Below are positions 11,575 to 23,330 of a stretch of 64,000 nucleotides of DNA, piece after piece. The stretch is from Aldrovandia affinis (Eukaryota > Chordata > Actinopteri > Notacanthiformes > Halosauridae): positions 4,019,001-4,083,000 of the forward strand of contig JAINUG010000005.1 in the NCBI GenBank assembly GCA_029706075.1. Direction: 5' to 3'. Both the position numbers and the translations under genes were made by a program. Position 1 is the stretch's first letter. Each line of letters begins with the position of its first letter. The notes under the pieces are model-generated. The model was not told the origin of the DNA and searched no databases. It saw only the letters and a list, made by a program, of their open reading frames with translations.

Positions 11575-12835
11575 GGGCCCTATTTTCGTGCTGGCGGTAA
11601 GCGGCGTTATGACCTAGCACTGGCGAATTGCCAGTTTCGTCTGTCGCAAACTGAATATTTCCTGCCTCTGCCAAGTTTGGCAATTTCGTGGTGCGCAATG
11701 AAGGCATTTGCATGACTATGGGTTGGGCAGCACAATTGGGGGTGTGTCAATGAAAACAGTCGGCGCTATGCAAGTTTGGTGTCAAATAATGAGTTTGCGT
11801 TAACGTCCAACTAGACCACCTCTTAACGCAAACGCTGGCGCTCTGTGCAATTTGGTGACTTTAATGATGCGCACATATGAACATAGGGTTATCTGAAATC
11901 ACATGAGAATGTTTTGTGAATATTGTGAATTTCCCCCCACGTTGAGGCAAATCGTCAAATCCATGGGTAACTTGCAAGCTGTAATCAAGTAAGCTAAAAA
12001 CTATTTAACCACAGCTTATGGTTATTCAATGCACGGACATGAAAGACTGACGCCAGTAGGCCATCTATCGCTAGGTCTTTTGTTCGGCAGGCCTGGGGGC
12101 GACCTTCAGCCAGTGGAACTGCACATGGAGTGCAGTCGTGTTGTTTTATTGATAACTTTTTTAAATGAATTATTATTATTATTATTATTATTATTATTTA
12201 TGTCTGCAAATGGGGGCGTAGCGAGGAGTTTAAGGAATTTCATTTCTGATTAATGTTTAATTTTTATTTTTGAGAAAAACAATAGAATGTGACAAATAAA
12301 AATCTATTAAATCAATTAAAACATTTCCCCATCGCCTTTGTTTCAATATCAGGAGTATAATACTTTTCACATCTTTTCATGCAAAAAAGATGTGAATGCT
12401 GGCATTACCTGGTAAACCAACCTCTAGCCCTTCGAAACCCTGTATGCTCTCCGTGGGGAGTGTAGAGGTGGCTATCTCCTCCGCTGGCGTGAGTGACAAC
12501 CCTCGGTTGACCTCCTCTTTTGAGAAGCGCTCCTGGCGCAGCCACGCAAAACTGTCATCCATGTCAGGAAATTGCCAATTTGCTATAGCGTTGGTGCACT
12601 GGTATTTAAAGGGATAGAAAATAGGTGTTCTGATTGGCCATTAGGATCCAAACCCCCACCACACCCACATGTATTTTTGTAAAGTTAATCCAACCTCTTT
12701 TACAACTGCGCCGGAGGTGCGCTATCGTCCTAAATCACAAAATTACAGAAATTGCGTTAGACACGCCCTAAAGCGCCACCGTCCTCAATTTGCATCGGAG
12801 TTACCGACACCGTTCTGATTAATCAAATTAGGGCC
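11575..12835. mobile_element. PIF/Harbinger-like non-autonomous element
   Basis: The left end GGGCCCTATTTTCGTGCTGG and the right end, AATCAAATTAGGGCC, form short inverted termini of the GGGCCCTA-TTT type common in fish Harbinger elements. TGGA flanks both sides (11571-11574, 12836-12839); the exact duplication is ambiguous. Internal sequence is rich in GGCG/CGCC phrases near both ends. A 61-residue minus-strand frame at 12377-12562 (MDDSFAWLRQERF) might be a remnant of an accessory protein, but I do not recognise it. A TTA microsatellite sits at 12170-12198. Confidence 0.65.
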
Positions 12836-12999
12836 TGGAGATTCCTATTAGCTTGCTGTTGTGTTAAAGAATGCAGGATCCCTCACAAAGCAGAGTAGAT
12901 ATTTTGATGACATTACGATATATGGGTGAAGGACGGGAGGGGTTGGGTGTATCTGGTCTCGCCATAAATAAAATTTTGCGATCAAGTATTTTATTAATT

Positions 13000-13360
13000 G
13001 GGCGGCACGGTGGTGCAGTGGATAGCACTGTCGCCTCACAGCAAGAAGGTCTCGGGTTCGAATCCAGGCCGGGGGCCTTTCTGTGTGGAGTTTGCATGTT
13101 CTCCCGTGTCCGCGTGGGTTTCCTCCGGGTACTCCGGTTTCCTCCCACAGTCCAAAGACATGCACGTTAGCCTAATTGGAGAGTCTAAATTGCCCGTAGG
13201 TATGAGTGTGTGAGTGAATGGTGTGTGTGTGCCCTGCGATGGATTGGCGACCTGTCCAGGGTTTATTCCTGCCTCTCGTCCCTATGCATGCTGGGATAGG
13301 CTCCAGCCCCCCCGCGACCCTGACCAGGAATAAGCGGCTTCGACAATGAGATGAGATGAG
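13000..13360 (+). mobile_element. tRNA-derived SINE with 12 bp target duplication
   Basis: A-box-like TGGTGCAGTGGATAGCAC (13011-13028) and B box GGTTCGAATCC (13055-13065) head a GC-rich body (GTTTCCTCCGGGTACTCC, GGCGACCTGTCCAGGG, GGGATAGGCTCCAGC) found widely in fish genomes. The tail is an ATGAG repeat. The flanking 12 bp ATTTTATTAATT is perfectly duplicated at 12988-12999 and 13361-13372, so both ends are precise and the copy is nearly full length. Confidence 0.85.
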
Positions 13361-13956
13361 ATTTTATTAATTTTCATTAGGTTTAGAAATGTTAGACTCC
13401 AGTCTATGCAGTTTGACATAAATAGACAGGAAGAAAGTAAAGTAAATGTAAGAAAGAAAAATAAATAAATAACAATGGTCAAATTAAATGGTCTTGCCAT
13501 TTAATGACTGCAGATATAATCCTGTGTAAATCACGTCCCGGGTTGGTTCGCCTGTGGCTATGCACAGAGGTCGCTTTTAACCCTTTCCAGCCCAATGACG
13601 CCATATGGCATCATCATATTCAAGACCCATTTTTTACACTTCCTGTTGTAAGTAGTCACATGACAACATTACTAGTATCAAAAGCCACTATTGGTTCAAG
13701 TTTTAGCCAATGGTAAGGGGTTTATTTCATACAGAGGTCATTTGAGGAAGTTTCAAAGACACTCTGGTCATGAGGTAAGCAAAACTCTCATTTCTGTCTG
13801 TTTTGTCACAAAGATATCTAAATGTTAAATATTTATAAATTTGTGTTTAACAGTTATGGGAGATATTGATTATTAGTAAAATTGTTGATTTGTTGAATTA
13901 TGTTTATATTTTTGTATCTATGTCATGGTGTTCAAAAACAGTGATGCCATACGGAA

Positions 13957-13995
13957 TGTGTGTGAGTGTGTGTGTGTGTGTGTGCGTGTGTGTGT

Positions 13996-14026
<31 letters not shown>

Positions 14027-14088
14027 CAAGTGTGTGTGTGTGTGCGTGCAAGTGTGTGTGTGTGTGCGTCCGTGTGTGAGTGAGTGTG
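13957..14088 (+). repeat. TG microsatellite
   Basis: Long interrupted GT/TG run with occasional CAGT, CAAG and CCGT breaks. It produces spurious Cys-Val and His-Thr frames on both strands. Confidence 0.95.
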
Positions 14089-14226
14089 TATAGGCCTATA
14101 GTAATCCATGTTTTTATAGTCTTACAGAAAGGATATTCTCTAAAACTATATAATACAAATTAAATTAATGAATTTATGTCAAATTTTATAGAATTGATAC
14201 TCATATTATTATATTGAATTGACTAG

Positions 14227-14679
14227 ATGGAGATACCTACCAGTGTATTCTACAGGAAACACAGGGCAAGATACATAGCAATACCAGCAGGTGGCCAGTC
14301 AGATGCTGAAATTGAGTCAGATACTGGTGAGGATTTTGAGGAAAGCATCACCCTGGCTGAATTCGAGGTGGAAGTGGGCCACGCCTTGATCCAGGCAGGA
14401 AAAATGCCAAAGCGCAAAAGGGGACGGCCAGCAAATGAGGACAATACCAAGAAGCGCAAAGTGTCCACAAGGCCAGTGGCAGATGTGCGCTTGGATCAGG
14501 TTGCCCACTGGCCAGAACTAGTGGAGGAGAAGCAGCGCTGCAAGCTGTGCATCAAGAGCTACTCCCTGATGCGATGCAGGAAATGCAACCTGTCGGCCCT
14601 CTGCATAACCAGAGACAGAAATTGTTTTGTGGAGTTAAAAAAGCAAAAAACAAAACAGAATGAAAGATGCTCGAAATAG
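14227..14679 (+). CDS. PiggyBac protein, N-terminus fused to C-terminal Cys finger
   Basis: A 150-residue uninterrupted frame. Residues ~20-50 are acidic (SDAEIESDTGEDFEES), like PiggyBac N-termini. Residues ~60-80 are basic (KMPKRKRGRP), like the region before the finger. Residues ~88-140 read DVRLDQVAHWP then CKLC, CRKC, C and NCF, the C-terminal cross-brace finger that binds the element ends in this family. The DDD catalytic domain is missing. The open frame suggests a recent deletion or possible selection; a DNA-binding repressor role would be pure inference. Confidence 0.7.
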   Translation: MEIPTSVFYRKHRARYIAIPAGGQSDAEIESDTGEDFEESITLAEFEVEVGHALIQAGKMPKRKRGRPANEDNTKKRKVSTRPVADVRLDQVAHWPELVEEKQRCKLCIKSYSLMRCRKCNLSALCITRDRNCFVELKKQKTKQNERCSK

Positions 14680-15390
14680 CGAGGTGATCGAGTGTGGGTG
14701 GGTGATAAGGATGTGGGGGTACAGTTGGAGTCTTGATTTTAGGTTTAAGGTACAGGTGGTCTGAAGGGGTGGGGTTAGGGTTATAGCAGATAATAAGTGT
14801 TTGGCAGTGCCGTTGTTTTGAGATGTGATTGGATGAGGGGGGCACTTGTTTGAAATAACTAAATCAATTAAATTAAATGGATAATTTCTAACATTTATAT
14901 ATTAAAAGAGTTACAAGAAATTGTATTTCCAATGAAATTATACTATTCTATGGTTTAAAGGGGATGGTGGTGGGGGTTATAGTGGAAAATATGAGTTTAG
15001 GAGTGCTGATGTTTTGGGGTGTGGTGGGATGAGGGGGCAAGTGTTTGTTTGGAACAGTTTATATGTATAAAAGATTTACCAGAAATGTAATTTCAAATAA
15101 AATTATATTGTTCTAAGTGTGTAAATGATTCGTTTCTACCAGTGTTACCTTTTCCTTGTGTTAAAATGGTTATTAAGTTTGAAACTGCCAGCCAAATACA
15201 AAATTCCAATGTTCCTGGGAAAAATGGAAATTGACCGTTGCAGCCCAATGATGCCATATGGCATCTCTTTTTTTCTCAAAAATAAAATGTGTTGCACACT
15301 TTTTTTTTCTGATTTGTGTTTTTTGGCCTATATTTCCAAGGGAAAAACATTTCTGAACTGTAGGAAATAATTTGGGCTGGAAAGGGTTAA

Positions 15391-16640
15391 ATCTGTACAT
15401 TCCACTGCCTCTCAGCCCAGCACTTTTTCAATCAAAGTGTTCAGATTTAGTCCCCGTTCCCAGCTGTGGTGCACTTTTTATTTCAGTCTGCTTTTTGAAA
15501 TTTGAAAGTATGTGTCTCCTTTAAAACAAAAAATAAATAATTAATCAAAGTTTGCTCTCAATTTTTTATCTTCTAAAATGTATCTTCTAACAGCATGTCA
15601 AACTGCACTAATATTCTGATAAAATTATGGTATTCAAGAAAATAAAAAACAAAAAATAATATCATTTTGTTAGAATAATAATAATCTTAAAAACATCTGG
15701 TAAGCAAAGGTTTATGCATAAGAACAGGTCTTTGGGAGAATTGTATATTTTATTCTTTATTCTCATCTTATAATACAATATTTAGTTTTCATACTAGAGG
15801 GTGCTTAAAATATTGTTGTATACATAAAATGCAATGTTAAATTTGGAGCCCACTTTGAATTAAGTCTGTACTTTTAAAGTACAATTTTTTTATTTGCAAC
15901 ATCTTCATTGACATTAACATGACATTATATCTTTAGATATATAATACAAAAAATTGAAAAAGAAATGCAATGCTTTATAAGGATGACATAACACATGCTA
16001 TGCAAATTATATTGTCAAATGTGACCTTAAGCACATGTCACTCGACTTAACCATCTGAGCAAAATTCCTTTGCACATGTTTATGAGTTCATTATAAAGTT
16101 GTAAAGCTGAGGTAATGTTATAAATCCCTGTCATAAATCTTTAAGGAATATACAATTCATGTAAAGTGTCACCTACATTTTCTTCACTCAAATGTAAGGT
16201 TGCACAATACCTTCAATTCGGGTTTCCGTTTTGTTCAAATAGAACAGTTGTAACTGAAGCTTTATTTTATTTTTGCATAGTTTAAAGTGATACCTGCATG
16301 CCTGCATATTTTTACTTCAAAATGTGTTCCTGGTATGTAAAATGCATACTTGGTACACAGAATGTGTACCGGTTGGCAGATCGGCATTGATTTCTTGTGT
16401 GTTTTTTAAACATACTGTCACAATACAATGCATGTTAATCACTAATTTAACTCTACCGATGCTGTATTTCAGACATGTATGAATCAATAAATAATTTGCA
16501 GCATTATACTGATCAAAGTGATGTTAATGAAGAAATTTGGACTATGACATTTGTTTTTAATGATATTGGGTTATAATTCGTTTTAAGTTGGCCACATTTT
16601 TTGTTGAGGTATCATGATACTAATATGTATGTATTGATAT
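15391..16640. other. No gene recognised
   Basis: AT-rich sequence with short frames only. No terminal repeats or SINE promoter seen. Confidence 0.45.
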
Positions 16641-17175
16641 TGTGTCGTGGAAATTAAAACTCAGTAGGATCAGAGAGAATTTCTTTAAACAGTATTAAAG
16701 CTTTAATTACGAACAGCTGCACGGAGACCCGTGTCACTCAGGACAGCGAATCTCCTGCCTTCAAATTCAAATGGATATTTATATCCAACACAACGGAAAG
16801 GGAGGGAACCGTCACAAGGGGAAGGTAACAGGGCATTAACTTACAGGTAATTGGAGCTATGGGTTAACATGAAGATATAACAGGTTGTTAGAACAGCCCT
16901 CCAAGGGTCTTAAACCAATGGGAAGGAGGTTTCCTGCCGTGGGGGAAATGTTACAAAAGAACAAATGTTCCTTTGAAGTTGTGGCGCGAAAAGCCTTTGT
17001 CTCTGACCGGATCACTCCGAACTGCAGTGTCACACTGAGTTAATTAGTGTCCGTGTCCTATGTGGATGTGGTCTAGCATCCCAAATTGATACAAATTTTC
17101 TTCCTGCACAATTGCATCACAGGTTAGATCTTCACATTTGTGCTGTAAAGTAGAAATCCTTAGCTTTCTCCATCA
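16641..17175 (-). mobile_element. Retroviral-type LTR, minus orientation
   Basis: The start TGTGTCGTGGAAATT is shared with the LTR-like sequence at 59011. Read on the minus strand, the segment begins TGATGG directly after a purine-rich tract (17176-17186 on this strand is CCCTCCCCCCT). It has a TATAAATA box about 385 bp in, an ATTAAA-type polyadenylation signal ~80 bp later, and ends CACGACACA. This order (U3, R, U5) fits an LTR next to its polypurine tract, so it is probably the 3' LTR of an old endogenous retrovirus or LTR retrotransposon. The family is not assigned. Confidence 0.6.
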
Positions 17176-17640
17176 CCCTCCCCCCTAGTAATGACCTTAG
17201 CAGGAGCTCCATGATCATTTCCTCTACCTAGCTGTCGTTCAGAATTCAGCTAGTATTGAGATGCATTGGGTCTAACATGGTCCCAGAGAAAAGGTTGTCT
17301 GTTCTGAAGTGCAGTGTGCACCTAACTTCTAATTTCACAGATGTTCTGCATCGATCAACACTGAACCATGCCGTGGTGGGCTCAGATGAAAATTGATATC
17401 CACTTCACCACCTCCCCAATGTAGTCCACTTTGATCATCAGGGTTAACACATGCCTTGAGAGCCGTGAGAACTGTCTGCTTCTCAATTTCCTCCATAGCA
17501 TCTTACAACCGATTAATTTTCAAGGACCAGGAGTTTGGGCTGGAATGGCAAACTTTCCAGCCCACTTTCTGAAATAGTTTATTGCCACACGCCTACAGTA
17601 TCATAATCTCCTAAAGTCAATTATTTATAGTGAGCAAAGA
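17176..17640 (-). pseudogene. Internal fragment next to the LTR, unassigned
   Basis: The polypurine tract at 17176-17186 is followed on the minus strand (upstream in the element) by a short open stretch at about 17335-17505. It includes DAMEEIEKQ and later HWGGGEVDINFHL before a stop. I do not recognise the protein; it may be the end of the last gene of the element. The sequence fades into unrecognised DNA beyond about 17640. Non-functional. Confidence 0.35.
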
Positions 17641-20398
17641 AAAGTAAGGAAAAAATTCATCAGTGTTTTCAGCCCTGTTCCTGAACCCATGCGTCTACAT
17701 TTACCTTCTCTCTAATATTGTAGAAAATATAAATGTCTGAAAGCTGTGTATGGGTGTATGTGTGTTTGTGTGCTGTTAGTGTGTGCGTGAGAGAGCGAGA
17801 GAGAGCGAGAGAGGTGTGTCCTTTGGTTTGAAATGTGGTTTATCTTCTTCTATGATAAGTCAAAATAACCACACAGCATTTTGCACATTTTAAACACTGA
17901 TGGTAAAGTTAACTCCAAAATATGACATGCGGATTTCAGGAATATATAGTAGTGAACATTGGTAGCCCATATCCATTATTACAGATATCCAGGTCACACA
18001 TGATGATCAGTTTTATTTTTCCTCTCCTCTCCATGTGAGCACTGGAAGATAGACCAAAGTGGACTTACAAGTTAATGTGTCTGATTCAGTTTTAATCTTA
18101 GAAAGCACATTAAATTGCATTTTGTCCACCTCAGGTGTGAAGCAGAGGAAAGTTGAATTTTATAAAGGCTCTTTTTTGTAAAAGCCTTCTACAATAAAAA
18201 CCTTCTATAATAATAAAGGGAAAAGCACTTAGTGTCATTAGAGCTGAAGCTTGTTTGGTGTAGCCCAGTGTGAGTCCAAAAAGAGGAATGGGATAAGCAC
18301 CTGTTCAGAGTGTAAATGTACCATTATTATAATGGGACAATCTTTGAGAATATATTGTACTGCCATTTTAAATTATTCTAACGCATGGCTAATTCTGGTG
18401 GAGTGCCTTTCCTTTCCATTCAGGGACAAGGTCGTTTTTTTGTCTTTTTAAGAGGTGGATAACTGTCATGAAAGCTCCCTCTGCCTGTCTAGGTAAAGGC
18501 TCATAAAAGTAGCAGTCAGACCTTATTGCCTTTGATGGAAATGTCTTACATACTAAGAGAGACAGTGGTGCATCAAGGAAAATTCAAGAGGTGTGGCACA
18601 TTGGGGGGTGGGGTGTACTTATATTTACAGGGCAAAGGAGTTTAATGTTTGTAAGAAATATGCAAAGAATATTATTAAGCCTAGCTGGAAAACACAACAT
18701 CCATCTTCAAATATAGCATAGTCTAACCTGTCAATATAAGGCAGAATCTTAAATATTCTGTGGTCAAAATAAATATCCATATCCAAAATAACTTGGGAAT
18801 ATCTCCAATAAACAGAGTGTTTGTATCTGTGAAAATGACAGAGGGATTGCTACACTCCTGGTAAATTCAGATAAATTCAATAAAACAAACTGCTTTGTGG
18901 AATGCAATCATCTGTCTGTCAGTGTGGGACACATGCACACACATCATACACAGACAAAAGGGCTAATAAAGCAACCGGTAGCTGGGACATAACATAATAA
19001 ATTACACACATACACATACTGGGTTTATTGGGTATGGTTATATTATATTGGGTGTGGTTAAAACACTAGCAATACTGCACTTATCCAAGTGCTGCCAGAA
19101 GACAACGTGAGTGGTGGTAGAACACATGATAGAGGAGCATGATAGAGGATCCATTAAACGGTGGCAGCATTTTGTTTTGAGTCAATTACAACCTCAGTTT
19201 TACATTAATTAACAAACAAAACTAAATTGAGTGTATGAAACTATGAAAGAGAAGGGATCTATGTCCGTTCAGGACATAATAAATAAATAAAAATATAATA
19301 AATTCAGAACAAGACACATGGCATGATGACACTCTTTTTGGCATGTATGGCTTCAGACGTAATTGGAATCAGATATCTCACTCTCAGCACTTCGGCTTGG
19401 CTCAGTTTGTCTGGATTCCTTCAGGCCATTAAAGGCATATCAATAAATAATGATTTTTTTTTCAAACCCCTGACTACCTCTACTGAGCACACACCAGAAG
19501 CAGTGTCCGCAAGCAAATGTCATCTTGTTCACTGTGGCGCACAGCTTGCTTCTCCTCTCAAATCAGAATGTGCAAAAAGGAAGTTGATTGACAGGTGTGT
19601 TGAAAGACAACACATTCTCTGGTGAGACTGTAATCAAACTTAGCTTTTTGTTCATAGTTATCATTATCTTTACAAGTGTGACTGGAGCTTAAGTGAAAAC
19701 AGGCAGTTAGCTTGAGCTATTAAAAGGGATTATGGCTTGCATTTCTATGCTTGGATTGTGAGAGAATGCACATCAAATGTATGTTACTGAATTCCAGCTC
19801 TTAACTTCTGGTAAAAGATGCAGGGTCACTCAGTGTTCACTAAACCTCTATAAACACTCATTCCTGCCTATGGCAATTACGTTTCTAAATGTTAAGAGGT
19901 GAAGTGAGTTGTTGGCCACATTGGTTTGTGCATTGTCTTCACTGCCATTACACCTTTCTGAATGATTGTGTATGAAACAATGTGAATGTGCAGATGTATT
20001 GTGTGGATGTATCTATGTAGTTGTATTGTGTGTAGAGAATGTGTAGATGTATTGTGTTGATGGGAATCTGTAGATATACTATGTTGTTGTACAGAATCTG
20101 TTATTTGATTGATGCTGCTCTTTTGAGGCACTATTTTTCTATTTTTGTTATATGTGTAATTACTGTGAAACTGGGCTGTGGGATGACAATAGAATTTCAA
20201 GCAATTTCTGTTCAGGGTACTCCATTTTTACAATCAACTGATGTTTGCCAATAAAGTAACAGCATGCAGATTAGACTGGCAACAAAGATTCAAATACCCC
20301 TAGCCCAGTTTCCATTTCTTGTCATTCACATGCCAATTAAGTAATGTAAACCTTCATGACAATAAATACTTGGCTTACTGGCAGTTTCATTATATATA
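17641..20398. other. No gene; GT/GA simple repeat
   Basis: A GT-rich then GAGAGC-rich simple repeat lies at 17745-17818. At 18560-18605 a CAGTGGTGCATCAAGG phrase resembles a hAT terminus, without a partner. Otherwise AT-rich and featureless. Confidence 0.45.
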
Positions 20399-20773
20399 TA
20401 CACTCAGTGGCCACTTTATTAGGTACACCTTTCTACCCCTTTGCCCCCAGAACAGCTTGAATTCTTTGTGGCATGGATTCAAGAAGGTGCTGGAAACATT
20501 CCTCAGAGATTCTGGTCCATGTTGACATGATAGCATCATGCAGTTGCTGCAGATTTGTGAGCTGCACATTCATGTTGCTAATCTCCCCACGGTCAAAGCC
20601 ACTTAGATCACATTTCTTCCCCATTCAGATTTTTGGTCTGAACAACAACTGAACCTCTTGACCATGTCTGCATGCTTTTATGCATTGAGTTACTGCCACA
20701 TGATTGGCTGATTAGATAATTGCATTAACAAGCAGGTGTACAGGTGTACGTAATAAAGTGGCCACTGAGTGTA
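20399..20773 (-). mobile_element. Miniature Tc1-like element (TACACTCAGTGGCC family)
   Basis: Inverted ends TACACTCAGTGGCCACTTTA (20399) and AAGTGGCCACTGAGTGTA (ending 20773), inserted at TA. The 375 bp interior joins the extreme ends of a Tc1-like transposase gene. The same family is present as a long copy at 54244-55287. Confidence 0.9.
20433..20624 (-). CDS. Tc1-like transposase, N-terminus joined to C-terminus
   Basis: A 63-residue frame starts MGKKCDLSGFDRGEI, the transposase N-terminus of this family. It then passes directly into LHDAIMSTWTRISEECFQHL, the C-terminal end also seen in scrambled form in the 54244 copy. All catalytic residues and most of the helix-turn-helix are gone. The frame is open, so the deletion junction kept phase, but no activity is expected. 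Confidence 0.75.
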   Translation of the reverse strand: MGKKCDLSGFDRGEISNMNVQLTNLQQLHDAIMSTWTRISEECFQHLLESMPQRIQAVLGAKG

Positions 20774-21419
20774 TACCTATATATGGGTGCTTATATAATT
20801 GTGGGTACATTTTGAATTTGTGAAAGAGTCAAAGAAAAAGTTTTTATTGCGAATATCTGCCTAATTTAAAATAAATTGAGCTATACACTTGCTCTAATTT
20901 CACAGAATGTAATGAATGTTCTGGACATTTTCCCCCAAAAGACTCAAATTCATGAAGATCTTTGTAATCAAATGATACTAAGTAACAGCACTATACTTGT
21001 AAAACATCTTAAAATGTGCTTGCAGTTTAAGAAACAATGAAGTATTTTTTCAGAAAGAAATGTAATGATAACATAGTTTATCCATGGGTAACATAGGTGA
21101 CATGGGTAACAGAGTTGACCGGTCATCAAAAAGCAGAACAATATATTGAACTAATGAATTAGTTTAAACTAATGTAACATTATATATTTTACATTTAGCT
21201 AATGTATTTCATATTACATGCATAAATGCATAAATAATTGGACTTTTGTCATTTAAAACAACAAATAATTTCTCTGTAAATGTCATTCAGGATTACACTT
21301 GTAGATGTAGCAACAATTACCCATAGAAATGTTTAAAGCTGCACTATCTATTTAGTAGCTTTGCAGTAAAAAATAACTCGTAAAAATAATAATTTGCAAT
21401 TGTTAAGAACTAGTTGTGG
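20774..21419. other. Non-coding, motif copies
   Basis: AT-rich. Holds two copies of a GGTAACATAGTTGAC-like motif at 21087-21101 and 21105-21119; further copies lie at 23980-24229 (see findings). No gene. Confidence 0.5.
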
Positions 21420-22060
21420 CTAGAAATATTGACGTGTTGTCCTGCTGGAAGACCCATGACCTTCGACGGAGACACAACCTTCTGACACTGGATTGAACAT
21501 TGTGCTCCATAATGGCTCAGATTCAAGGCACCAAGTGCCAGAGGCAAATCAACCCCAAACATCAGTGAACCTGCTCTATGTTAGACTGTTGGGACAGTGT
21601 TATTTTCTTTGAAAGCTTCTTTTTGTTTTCTGTAAACATAGAGTTGATATGATTTACCACAAGCCCTTTCTTGTGTCTCTCTCTCAGCAATGGGGTCCTC
21701 TTGGGTCTCCTACCATAGAATCCCCTTTCATTGAGTTGGCGACGGATGGTGCAAGTTGAAACTGTTGTACCTTATGTTCTTTCTTCACCATTCGAACAAT
21801 CCTCCGTGGCAGTCTTTGATCAACTTTTCTCTTGCGGCCACATCCAGGGAGATTGTCAAACATTGTGCACGGTGGACACAGAAACGTGAAGGTCTCTGGA
21901 GATGGAGATGTGCCTTGAGATTGACCATATTTACCTACTATCTTCTGTCTGAGCTCCTCAGACAATGCTCTCCTTTTCTTTCTTTTCTCCATGTTCAGTG
22001 TGGTACACGCAGTGACACAAAACAGCAATTTTATGTCACATGCTATCACTGCTATTTTCT
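21420..22060 (-). pseudogene. Tc1-like transposase remnant
   Basis: The minus-strand start at 21992 begins MEKRKKRRALSEELRQKIV, the first helices of a Tc1 paired-like DNA-binding domain. It is followed by NLPGCGRKRKVDQRLPRRIV, the GRPR-like linker and second helix-turn-helix. The frame then breaks, and a piece ending GDSMVGDPRGPHC remains at about 21684-21770. The part to 21420 looks like decayed later coding sequence. No terminal repeats were found. Confidence 0.75.
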
Positions 22061-22332
22061 GTATATGCTTTCCTATAGATCATTGTTTTGCCACTAACCT
22101 TGATGTCTATGGCTGTAGACTGGGCTCAGGGTGGGGTGTCAAGAGTTTTTAGGAGTTAAAAAAAAAAAAATTCCTATGCCTGCTCTGTTCTTGTGACTTC
22201 GTCCAGAATTTCCTCTTACTCCTTTTTTGTATTTCTGCTGCTGACAGCCTAATCTCTGAAATACAAGTTAATCCCTTGCTTACATTTAAATTACTAAAAT
22301 TATGTCATTAACACTTATAAGATGAGTTGATA

Positions 22333-23325
22333 TGTCACGGTTCCTTGTATTTCATGCCACATTTTATGTTTCATTCATGTCACGTTTCATTTCATTTCAT
22401 GTCATGTCTTGATTCTGTTTTCATGTTACGTTTCTGTTCATGTTTAAAGCATACACTTTTTCATGTTGCTTCTGCAAATCTTGCATTCATGCTTTCTCTC
22501 TCTGTCTCGCTGTCGCTCACGCTTCCTCATTGTTTCTAACCCCTTGTCTGATTTACTAATTTACTAACTTACTAACGATTAGATAGGTTTATTGTTTCTG
22601 CTAGCACGATTGGCAATTTAGTAACTCTAATTGCCGACGTGCTGGAGATTTACTAATTACTAACTTGCTAACCATGTGTATTCATGTTTCCTTTCATTTC
22701 TAGTTCATGTCTGATTTACTAATCTACTAACGCTAGGTCAGGATAGGATAATTACTAACAACGGCTAATTATCTTGTTACCTTGTTACACTCTCCTCAGC
22801 TGTTTTCTGTTTCGCTCTGTTCTCGAGCTAAGTGTCTGCACCTGTCTACACCTCCATATAAGCTCAGTGTTTTTGTCACATCCTTGCAAAATTGTTGCCT
22901 ATATTTCTATAGCACTTTTGAGCGTTTTCCTTGTTTGATTTCATTGTTACGACCCAAGCCTGTTTACTGACCATTGTTACTGCCTGCCGTTTTTGTTATC
23001 ACTGCCTGTTTTGTACCACGAGTTTTGCCTGCTGTCTTTTGTGCCTTTGCCCCGCGGAGCAGACTTCGGTCTTGACTCTTGCACCGTCCCTGACTACGAG
23101 CCTACCTACCGTCCTCCTGTACCTCTGCCCCGCTGACAGCTACTCTGGTTTGTTTGGATTTTTTGCATGGTTTACCGAGTTCGAGACTGCCTTCTCCCTC
23201 GGTACTGTACTTTGGTTATTGGCTTGATTTTTTGGTTATCGGATTTTGCTTTTGTTTTGACTACGTCTCCTGAACATTCCTCTAATAAAGCTAATTTCAG
23301 GTCCAACCCTCACGCATCCGTCTCA
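22333..23325 (+). mobile_element. Solo LTR, probably Ty3/gypsy
   Basis: Starts TGTCACGGTTCC and ends ATCCGTCTCA. It is flanked by a 5 bp duplication TGATA (22328-22332 and 23326-23330). It contains CCATATAAGCTCAG (a TATA-like box near 22853) and AATAAAGCT (near 23286), and pyrimidine-rich R/U5-like sequence (CTGCCTGCCG, CCCCGCTGACAGC) typical of fish gypsy LTRs. No internal region remains, so this is a recombined solo LTR. Phrases such as TACTAATCTACTAACG recur here and at 60880-60900. Confidence 0.75.
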
Positions 23326-23330
23326 TGATA

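Larger units (their letters stand above)
13581..15386 (+). mobile_element. PiggyBac-type deletion derivative
   Basis: The element is bounded by TTAA at 13577-13580 and 15387-15390, with inverted ends CCCTTTCCAGCCCAA and TTTGGGCTGGAAAGGG. A subterminal palindrome GCCATATGGC occurs near both ends. These are PiggyBac features. The interior keeps a short frame joining an acidic N-terminal region to the C-terminal cysteine finger; the catalytic core is gone. A TG microsatellite lies inside at 13957-14088. Confidence 0.9.

Noticed and set aside
12377..12562. 61-residue minus-strand frame as a Harbinger Myb-like protein
   Set aside because: No recognisable Myb Trp spacing; kept only as a remark in the element entry.
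13055..13065. tRNA gene at the A/B boxes of the SINEs (also 8139 and 60041)
   Set aside because: Only polymerase III promoter boxes are kept; no cloverleaf or acceptor stem, and the bodies are SINE sequence with target duplications.
13866..14109. Cys-Val and His-Thr rich frames on both strands
   Set aside because: Produced by the TG microsatellite.
18560..18605. hAT end (CAGTGGTGCATCAAGG)
   Set aside because: No partner end or 8 bp duplication found.
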